Both the position numbers and the translations under genes were made by a program. The notes below the pieces were generated by a model. The model worked only from the letters and a program-made list of their open reading frames with translations. It did not search any database and was not told where the DNA came from. Shown in pieces: positions 1-5,820 of a DNA stretch of 17,339 nt. How positions within the stretch are numbered: the stretch's first letter is position 1; the number at the start of each line of letters is the position of its first letter. The stretch is from Halanaerobium sp051746665 (GTDB taxonomy: Bacteria; Bacillota; Halanaerobiia; Halanaerobiales; Halanaerobiaceae): positions 1-17,339 of the forward strand of contig JBNJFG010000043.1 in assembly GCA_051746665.1 (NCBI GenBank), given 5' to 3'.

Positions 1-881
1 TCTAAACCAAATTCTTGATATATCTTTTTCCCATTTTCAGTTTCAGTATTATGGTATGCTGGTAAACAGTGTAGGAATATTACATTAGGATTTTCTGTAT
101 TTTTAAGCATCTCCATATTAACCTGATAAGGAGTTAATAATTCTATCCGTTTTTCAAATTGGGCCTCTTCTCCCATCGAAACCCAGACATCTGTATAAAT
201 TGCATCTGCTGCTTTAACTCCCTCTTTTACATCAGCTGTTAAATTAATTTCAGCTCCAGATTTTTTTGCCAGCACTTTACATTCCTGCAGCAAATCTTCT
301 TCAGGCCAGAGTTCTTCTGGAGCAACAATAGTATAATTTACTCCCATAATTGCTGAACCTACCATCAAAGAATTAGCCATATTGTTGCGGCCATCACCTG
401 TATAAACTAGATTTAAGCCTTCTAATTCACCAAAGTTTTCTTTTAATGTTAAAAAATCTGCCAGAATTTGAGTTGGGTGGTAAAGATCAGTCAAACCATT
501 CCAAACAGGTACCCCAGCATATTCGCCCAGGATTTCAACAGTTTTGTGTTCATAACCTCTAAATTCTATCCCATCAAACATCCTACCTAAAACCCTTGCA
601 GTATCAGCAACAGTCTCTTTTTTGCCTAGTTGAATATCATTTTTACCAAGATATTCAGGCATTCCACCTTCATCTTTTGCCGCAACCGCAAAAGCACATC
701 TGGTTCTGGTAGAAGGTTTTTCAAAGATCAGGGCAATATTTTTTCTTTCCAGACAGTTACCTTTAATACCTGCTCTCTTTTTTGCTTTTAAATCCTCTGA
801 TAAAGTTAATAAATAGTTGATTTCTGCTTTTGAAAAATCTTTTAATGTTAAAAAGTTTCTCCCCTTTAAATTATAAGCCAT
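1..881 (-). CDS. argF: Ornithine carbamoyltransferase, C-terminus cut by the window edge
   Basis: Transfers the carbamoyl group of carbamoyl phosphate to ornithine to give citrulline, in the cytoplasm, in arginine synthesis or (reversed) the arginine deiminase pathway. 293 codons are present, so some 20-40 C-terminal residues of a typical 310-335 residue enzyme lie outside the window. Visible motifs are the carbamoyl-phosphate loop STRTR at residues 57-61, GDGRNN at 162-167, the ornithine-binding SMG at 235-237 and HCLP at 271-274. SMG together with HCLP marks an ornithine enzyme and not aspartate carbamoyltransferase. The ATG at 879-881 follows a strong GGAGGAG at 888-894. An arginine-type T-box lies upstream, so expression should rise when charged tRNA-Arg is scarce. 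That favours the biosynthetic role (argF) over the catabolic one (arcB). The family call is very secure; argF versus arcB is inference. Confidence 0.95.
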   Translation of the reverse strand, partial: MAYNLKGRNFLTLKDFSKAEINYLLTLSEDLKAKKRAGIKGNCLERKNIALIFEKPSTRTRCAFAVAAKDEGGMPEYLGKNDIQLGKKETVADTARVLGRMFDGIEFRGYEHKTVEILGEYAGVPVWNGLTDLYHPTQILADFLTLKENFGELEGLNLVYTGDGRNNMANSLMVGSAIMGVNYTIVAPEELWPEEDLLQECKVLAKKSGAEINLTADVKEGVKAADAIYTDVWVSMGEEAQFEKRIELLTPYQVNMEMLKNTENPNVIFLHCLPAYHNTETENGKKIYQEFGL

Positions 882-1021
882 AATTATCTCCTCCTTGAAT
901 GCTCATTGGCTTTTAAAATCTTTCCCCGTTTTTAATTCTAATCAACAAATTACTTTAATAATTTAAAATACTAAAATCAAAAGTTAAAAAAACTGCTCCC
1001 TACTAAAATCTAAAATAAACT

Positions 1022-1059
1022 AAAAAATCCCCGTACTCTTATCTTATAAGAGACGAGGA
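1022..1059 (-). terminator. Intrinsic terminator of the T-box leader
   Basis: On the minus strand the arms TCCTCGTCTCTTAT (1046-1059) and ATAAGAGTACGGGGA pair almost perfectly, with one bulged A, and are followed by a run of six T (1022-1027). The 5' arm begins just after the T-box core, as required for a mutually exclusive antiterminator. Confidence 0.92.
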
Positions 1060-1242
1060 ACTACCCGTGTTACCACTCTAGTTGCCAGTTAATACTGACC
1101 ACTCTATAACTTAACGCGTCTAACGTCTCTACCTACTTTTTTCAATAGAGATTCTCCTGAGTGCGCTTCAAAATAATTTACATATCGGACTTTCAGCTAT
1201 TCCGACTTGCTTTAATGTAATATTATTTTTACTTTCTCATTC
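1022..1242 (-). promoter_or_regulatory. T-box leader, arginine specifier (CGC), upstream of argF
   Basis: Stem I runs from about 1240 to 1156, closed by TGAG (1236-1239) with CTCA (1158-1161). A long AT-rich helix (AATAATATTACAT with ATGTAAATTATT on the minus strand) leads to a distal TCGGA/TCCGA hairpin whose loop holds GCTGAAAG, like the conserved GNUG. The 3' side of the specifier loop reads GAAG-CGC-A, placing the codon CGC (Arg) at 1163-1165 with the usual A after it. The T-box core is GAGTGGTAACACGGG at 1064-1078. Its UGGU bulge would pair with the NCCA end of a tRNA with discriminator A. The competing terminator follows. By family knowledge, uncharged tRNA-Arg stabilises the antiterminator and turns on argF. 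Confidence 0.93.
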
Positions 1243-1282
1243 AATGAATTTAATAATTTTATTATAAATCTTATTTTTTATT

Positions 1283-1311
1283 ATTATATAGCTGTTTTTA
1301 AAAAATTGCAA
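1283..1311 (-). promoter_or_regulatory. Sigma-A-type promoter for the T-box/argF transcript
   Basis: On the minus strand TTGCAA (1306-1311) and a perfect TATAAT (1283-1288) are separated by 17 bases. Transcription would start near 1275, some 35 bases before stem I. Confidence 0.85.
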
Positions 1312-1345
1312 GTTTTATTTAAAAGTAAAAATATTCTGATAACAT

Positions 1346-2707
1346 TTAAACATCTATTAACTTCCAGTTTCCTTTTTTAAATCTATAAATTACATAACCA
1401 CCTCTGACCACCCAATCAATTACCATTGCAGTCCAGGCGCCAACAAGGCCTAAGCCTAATGGATGAACTAAAATATAACCTAAAAACAATCTAAATATCC
1501 AGGTTGAAATTGCTGTAGAGTAAAATACAGCCTTAGTATCACCAGCACCTCTTAAAGCGCCAGCAAAAATAAATTGAGTTCCCATTGGAATTTGCGCTAG
1601 AGCAATTATTCTTAAATTTAAAGCAGCTTTAGAAATAATTTCTTGATCAGTGGTATATAAGCTGATTAATTGCTCAGGAAATATCAAAAATATTAAAGCC
1701 ATAAACCCCATAATTAATGAACCAATCTTCCAGGCTTCAAAAGTTCCTTTTTCTGCGCCTCTCGGGTTTTTTGCTCCTAAATTCTGACCAACAATTGTTG
1801 TAGCAGCCACTGCTATTCCAAAACCCGGCATATATGAAATTGATTCTGCATTCAAAGAAATCTGGTGAGCTGCAAAAGATGTAGTCCCGAGAGAAGCAAT
1901 AACTCTTACAAATAAAAGCTGGGCCAAACGTCTTACAGACTCTTCCATAGCAGTCGGAATTCCAACTTTTAATACTCTTTTAGTCAAATCAATATCAAAT
2001 TTAAAAAAGCCTTTAAGCTTCATCTTTAAAACACTATAATCTGTAAAAGTAAGAGTTAATAAAATAATACCTCCTATAGATCTAGATAAGGTAGTAGCTA
2101 GAGCAGCACCATTAACCCCCAGCTGTGGAAAACCAAATTTACCAAAAATAAGAAGATAATTACCCAAAACATTTAAAATATTTACTAAAATATTCACCTT
2201 CAGTGGAGTTTTAGTTTCTCCAGCACCTCTTAAAGCTGATGTAACTATAAAAGCTAAGACCATAAAAATAAAACCAGGAGTCATTACTCTTAAATATCCT
2301 GTACCTAATTTAATTACTTCAGCCTCTCCCCCCATAAAAGTTAACAAATTTGGGGCAAAAAGATAAAAAATAGCAGCAAAAACAACCGAAAATATTATTG
2401 ACATTAACACAGACTGCTGCAAAACAGACGCAGCTTTTTTATTTTGATCTGAACCAATAAATCTTGAAACTAAGGCTGTAGTACCTACCCCAAGAGCTGA
2501 AGCTAAAGCAGTAGAAAAAAATACTGGCTGCATTGTTAAGCCAACTGCAGCCACAGCAGAAGCACCCAGCCGACCAACCATCATCATATCAACAATATGA
2601 GTAATTGTTGCCAGAGATTGTTCAGCAATTACAGGCCAGGCAAGCTTAAATATTACTTTTTTAGTCGAGCTATCTTCATTTATAATTGATTTATTATCTG
2701 CTGCCAC
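1346..2707 (-). CDS. MATE family efflux transporter
   Basis: A polytopic inner-membrane antiporter of the multi-antimicrobial extrusion (MATE) family, which exports drugs or cationic metabolites in exchange for Na+ or H+. The 453 residues match the usual length. The hydrophobic profile fits 12 helices in two related halves, starting with LAWPVIAEQSLATITHIVDM (about residues 22-41). RGAGETK in the first half is echoed by RGAGDTK in the second, the expected internal duplication. Translation starts at GTG, five bases after AAGGTG. The gene lies 26 bases downstream of the RseC-like gene, so it is probably the last gene of the feo transcript. I see no terminator after it, so read-through toward the argF leader is possible. 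The substrate cannot be told from sequence; a link to iron or redox stress is only suggested by position. Confidence 0.93.
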   Translation of the reverse strand: MAADNKSIINEDSSTKKVIFKLAWPVIAEQSLATITHIVDMMMVGRLGASAVAAVGLTMQPVFFSTALASALGVGTTALVSRFIGSDQNKKAASVLQQSVLMSIIFSVVFAAIFYLFAPNLLTFMGGEAEVIKLGTGYLRVMTPGFIFMVLAFIVTSALRGAGETKTPLKVNILVNILNVLGNYLLIFGKFGFPQLGVNGAALATTLSRSIGGIILLTLTFTDYSVLKMKLKGFFKFDIDLTKRVLKVGIPTAMEESVRRLAQLLFVRVIASLGTTSFAAHQISLNAESISYMPGFGIAVAATTIVGQNLGAKNPRGAEKGTFEAWKIGSLIMGFMALIFLIFPEQLISLYTTDQEIISKAALNLRIIALAQIPMGTQFIFAGALRGAGDTKAVFYSTAISTWIFRLFLGYILVHPLGLGLVGAWTAMVIDWVVRGGYVIYRFKKGNWKLIDV

Positions 2708-2733
2708 CTGATCACCTTCATTATTTACTAAAA

Positions 2734-3189
2734 TTAATTATCATAATAAACTCCATTATGAGTTACTACTCTTGTTATTTCCGGATGAAAACTACTTTTG
2801 GCACCAGCTTTTTTATCAAAAGCTCTTAAAAATAAAAATGATAAAAAGAATGAAGAAATTGAACCAATAATACCAGCTATTTCGCCATTATTAATAAATA
2901 TTGACAACCAGCTGCTGCCGACAAAATAACCAGCAATAATTGCAATTAACGGAACTAGATAAACAACAAAAGCTGAAAAAAGAATAGGCTTCGTTCCCAT
3001 TTCTAATTCAACCATACTTCCTACTTCAGCCCCAATCGGATCATTAACTAAAACTTCCATTTCCTCCATATCATGCGAATCTTCTGCAAGCATACATTTT
3101 TCATCACAGTGACTGCAGGCAGAAACCCGAATAATTTGTACCAGGCTCTGACCATCTTCTTTTTTTATCACTTTCGCCTTTTCTTTCAT
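2734..3189 (-). CDS. RseC/MucC (SoxR-reducing system) family membrane protein
   Basis: A 151-residue membrane protein resembling RseC, the family that in proteobacteria acts with the Rsx/Rnf complex on SoxR and with RseB/sigma-E. The N-terminal part holds a cysteine cluster at Cys25, Cys28 and Cys32 (CSHCDEKC) and an acidic beta-rich segment. Two hydrophobic helices follow, at about residues 70-92 and 103-120, and then a short polar tail. The start chosen is the ATG at 3187-3189, preceded by GGAAAGAG. A longer reading frame to 3255 adds residues unlike the family and has no good ribosome-binding site. The gene sits between the Cys-rich miniprotein and the MATE gene in the feo operon. No SoxR, rsx or rseB gene is in the window, so its role here is open; thiol or metal-linked electron transfer is an inference. 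Confidence 0.85.
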   Translation of the reverse strand: MKEKAKVIKKEDGQSLVQIIRVSACSHCDEKCMLAEDSHDMEEMEVLVNDPIGAEVGSMVELEMGTKPILFSAFVVYLVPLIAIIAGYFVGSSWLSIFINNGEIAGIIGSISSFFLSFLFLRAFDKKAGAKSSFHPEITRVVTHNGVYYDN

Positions 3190-3264
3190 ATATAACCACT
3201 CTTTCCTTATATAAAAAATTAATGATTTAAAATTATTCTCTCTTAATTTTAACAAATACTCAGG

Positions 3265-3426
3265 CTAAAATAAAGAGCACTTATTACATTCAGAACACTT
3301 TTTAAATAAATAACTGTTACAGCGAGGGCATTTAATTGACTTAAATTCCTTCATTGTATAACCACACGTTGGACAGACAATTTTCTTTTCTTCTTTTTCT
3401 TGAATATTGACATCACAATCATCCAT
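3265..3426 (-). CDS. Small Cys-rich zinc-ribbon protein next to feoB
   Basis: A 53-residue soluble protein with eight cysteines. CPTC (18-21) and CPRC (33-36) form a classic zinc ribbon. A second cluster, Cys44, Cys47 and Cys50 (CSECNKC), ends the protein, and Cys4 lies in the charged N-terminus. There is no membrane segment, unlike the FeoB-associated Cys-rich membrane proteins of other bacteria. The ATG at 3424-3426 has AAGGTG about eight bases upstream. A longer frame reaching 3549 would overlap the end of feoB and encode an unlikely N-terminus, so I reject it. The gene begins 59 bases after feoB and precedes the RseC-like gene by 75 bases, so it is probably co-transcribed. Metal binding follows from the cysteine spacing. 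An iron-related role is inferred from context only. Confidence 0.8.
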   Translation of the reverse strand: MDDCDVNIQEKEEKKIVCPTCGYTMKEFKSIKCPRCNSYLFKKCSECNKCSLF

Positions 3427-3485
3427 CCTGAGCACCTTCTTTCTTGAGTTAGTAAATTGTTTAAACTCAGTTGGTGAATGGAATT

Positions 3486-5348
3486 TTAAAAAATCAGTAA
3501 GTTTACAATTCCACCGGTAATAAATGCAGTAATCCAGCTTCCAAACCAAATATATACAGCTTCTTTGAAGTTTCTTTCTTTAACCATAATCATCATTGCT
3601 GCAATACAGGGAACAAATAAAGTAAGGGTAATTAAAGAAATAGTGATTTCTGCAGGTGTTAAAGTTATAGCAGTAAGGCCTGCTGCTCCAAAATCACGTC
3701 TGATAATTCCCATTACAAATGCTGTTGCTGTTTCTGCTGGAAGACCAAGCCAGTTTACAGTCACAGGTTCTGCAGCTCTAGTAATTAAAGCAAGCAAACC
3801 TGTTTTTTGCATAACAGTAATTAAAGCTGCACCTAGAACAAAAATAGGGCCAGCCTCTTTAACAAAGGCTGCTGTCTGTTGATAAGTTTTATTAAACACA
3901 TTTTTGAAATCAGGTAATCTAATCGGTGGTAAATCAATCAATAAATCACTGGACTCACCTGGTAAAACTTTATTTAAAAAAGTACCGGCAAGTACATAAA
4001 CAGCAAAAATAGTAAGCACATATACTAAAATATAAAAGACATCAAGTTGTGCAATTAAGCCTGCGATTACACCCAGTTGAGCCGAACATGGTATTGCAAG
4101 TCCTAAAAGAAAAATAGCGATAATTCTTTCTCTTTTTGTTCCCAATAATCTTGTTGTAATTGTAGCCATAGTTACACAGCCAAAACCTAATAACATTGGA
4201 ATGATCGCCCTACCATTAAGGCCAATTTTTTGCAGTAATCGATCCATTAAAACAGCAATTCTGGGTAAATAACCAGAGTCTTCTAAAATCGATAACAGAA
4301 AATAAAAGCCCGCTACTAGAGGTAATAACAATCCAAAAATATAGGTTACTGCCATTGTCAAAATTCCATAGTCTCCTGCTAATATTTCTCCAAAGAAATT
4401 TTCTAAACCAATAGTATTAGCAATTATTCCCCGTATCAATGGCTCATAAAGACCTACAAATAGATATCCTTCTGTAAAATCTACAATTGTTTGAGCAACA
4501 AAGACTCCAATGAATTGATAAATAATATATAAAAGTACTAGAAGCATTGGAATAGCTGTTACTGGTTTTAACATATAAGAACCAATTTTTCTAGCAAACT
4601 GACTTGAGTTTTCATCATAGCTTAATACTTTAGCAGTTATTTGATCAACTCGTTGACGGCGTGCTGTATATATTTCTTCCCTTAAATCAGGAATTTCTTT
4701 AATGTCTGGATATTTACAGCGAATATTTTCATCTTCTTCTAAAAGCATTAAAGCATCCGCATTATTTTCACTTTCTGATTTAATTTTATTAAATTTTGTT
4801 TCCAATTCAGAATTAAAGGTAAAAATATCATTTCCCTTTACTGCTTTTCCTATTGATTTTTTAATCTGCTCAAGACCTCTGTTTTTAGCAGCTGTTGTTG
4901 GAATCACTGGAACTCCAAGTTCTTTTTCAAGCTCTATTAAATCAATAGAAATATTATTTTTTTCTACTTCATCCATCATATTTAAGGCAACTATTATATT
5001 TTTATCCAGATCAATCAACTGCTGCGTTAAAAATAAATCACGCTCTAAATGACTTGCATCAACAACATTGATTATAATATCTGCAGACATAATAAAATCC
5101 CTGGCTACTCTCTCCTCATCATTTATGGATCCGACTCCATAAACACCTGGTGTATCAAAAACAGCTGCATCACCCATCTTGCCGCTGCTGATATCAAGGG
5201 TAGTACCGGGATAATTGGAAACACTGACATAAATCCCTGTTAGATAATTAAAAAATATTGATTTTCCCACATTAGGATTACCAGCCAGCACAATTTTTTT
5301 ATCAGCCTGCAGTTCTTTGTCTAGCTCAATTCGACTGCAGTCGGTCAA
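3486..5348 (-). CDS. feoB: Ferrous iron transporter FeoB
   Basis: Inner-membrane Fe(II) transporter with an N-terminal GTPase. G motifs are clear: G1 GNPNVGKS (23-30), G2 around Thr49/Thr50, G3 DTPG (65-68) and G4 NMMD (123-126). A charged GDI-like linker (about 160-245) follows, then a polytopic membrane domain. The 620 residues are shorter than E. coli FeoB (773). The start is TTG at 5346-5348, directly abutting the feoA stop, with AAGGAA about nine bases upstream. The next in-frame ATG lies beyond the G1 motif, so the TTG is required. In the membrane core the canonical GCNVPA is replaced by GCVTMAT (Cys391), and the second gate reads PCSAQLGV (Cys421); VPCIAAM (Cys581) follows. I believe this is a natural FeoB variant and not damage. 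Expression should follow the Fur-type promoter before feoA. Confidence 0.97.
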   Translation of the reverse strand: MTDCSRIELDKELQADKKIVLAGNPNVGKSIFFNYLTGIYVSVSNYPGTTLDISSGKMGDAAVFDTPGVYGVGSINDEERVARDFIMSADIIINVVDASHLERDLFLTQQLIDLDKNIIVALNMMDEVEKNNISIDLIELEKELGVPVIPTTAAKNRGLEQIKKSIGKAVKGNDIFTFNSELETKFNKIKSESENNADALMLLEEDENIRCKYPDIKEIPDLREEIYTARRQRVDQITAKVLSYDENSSQFARKIGSYMLKPVTAIPMLLVLLYIIYQFIGVFVAQTIVDFTEGYLFVGLYEPLIRGIIANTIGLENFFGEILAGDYGILTMAVTYIFGLLLPLVAGFYFLLSILEDSGYLPRIAVLMDRLLQKIGLNGRAIIPMLLGFGCVTMATITTRLLGTKRERIIAIFLLGLAIPCSAQLGVIAGLIAQLDVFYILVYVLTIFAVYVLAGTFLNKVLPGESSDLLIDLPPIRLPDFKNVFNKTYQQTAAFVKEAGPIFVLGAALITVMQKTGLLALITRAAEPVTVNWLGLPAETATAFVMGIIRRDFGAAGLTAITLTPAEITISLITLTLFVPCIAAMMIMVKERNFKEAVYIWFGSWITAFITGGIVNLLIF

Positions 5349-5576
5349 TTATATCATTCCTTTTTTCTTAACACTTATTTTTTTAGCAGTCCTACGACCA
5401 ATGGCTATTTCCTGTAAGTTTTTCTTTAAAATCACTGGGCCACCAGGCATTGATCCTGCACATTCTATTTCTGATCCTTCACTGATTCCAAACCGTAAGG
5501 CCTGTAAGCGAGTGGTTTTGTCTTCGATTTTATCTATAATGAATTTATTTCCATGCTTCATATCAACTAGAGTCAT
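5349..5576 (-). CDS. feoA: FeoA, ferrous iron transport accessory protein
   Basis: A 75-residue cytoplasmic SH3-like protein that supports FeoB-dependent Fe(II) uptake, probably by contacting its GTPase or membrane domain. Family marks are LQALRFGISEGSEIE (about 24-38; a leucine-arginine-glycine-isoleucine turn) and the closing segment QEIAIGRRTAKKISV (about 55-69), which corresponds to the usual ending with an invariant glycine. The ATG follows a strong AGGAGG (5586-5591). Its stop codon abuts the TTG of feoB, implying translational coupling. It is the first gene of the iron operon, about 55 bases downstream of the Fur-type promoter. Confidence 0.95.
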   Translation of the reverse strand: MTLVDMKHGNKFIIDKIEDKTTRLQALRFGISEGSEIECAGSMPGGPVILKKNLQEIAIGRRTAKKISVKKKGMI

Positions 5577-5631
5577 TATTTTTTACCTCCTGCTGCATTA
5601 ATAAATTTTAGATACATTAGTTTATATATTC

Positions 5632-5660
5632 ATTATACTGAAAACGATTTTCAAAGTCAA
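5632..5660 (-). promoter_or_regulatory. feoAB promoter with a Fur-box-like operator between -35 and -10
   Basis: Minus strand: TTGACT (5655-5660), a 17-base spacer and a perfect TATAAT (5632-5637). The spacer contains TGAAAATCGTTTTCA (5639-5653), a 7-1-7 palindrome with a single mismatch between its arms. It resembles the Fur box core TGATAATNATTATCA. Fur with Fe(II) bound there would block RNA polymerase directly, so the operon should be induced by iron limitation. The promoter is clear; the identity of the regulator is inferred. Confidence 0.85.
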
Positions 5661-5714
5661 CAGCATTTAATAAATATTAGTGAATTAATCAAGTTAATAA
5701 GTAATTATTATTAA

Positions 5715-5757
5715 TAAAGAAAAAACTCCTGACAAATTTTATTTCAGATGTCAGGAG
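5715..5757 (-). terminator. Intrinsic terminator after leuS
   Basis: Perfect nine-base inverted repeat CTCCTGACA (5726-5734) and TGTCAGGAG (5749-5757) with a 14-base loop. On the minus strand it is followed by TTTTTTCTTTATT. The plus strand lacks a T run, so it ends the leuS operon before the feo promoter. Confidence 0.92.
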
Positions 5758-5820
5758 CTGTATACTACATATTTATTTTATAAGAGTTTAAACACATAAA
5801 ATATGATTTTAAATAATTAT

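Noticed and set aside
3427..3549. Longer N-terminus for the Cys-rich miniprotein overlapping feoB
   Set aside because: The extra 41 residues come from the feoB end in another frame, and the internal ATG at 3424-3426 has the ribosome-binding site.
4702..5243. Plus-strand open frames opposite the FeoB GTPase region
   Set aside because: They mirror feoB codons, have low-complexity Ser/Ile-rich translations, and lack ribosome-binding sites and family resemblance.
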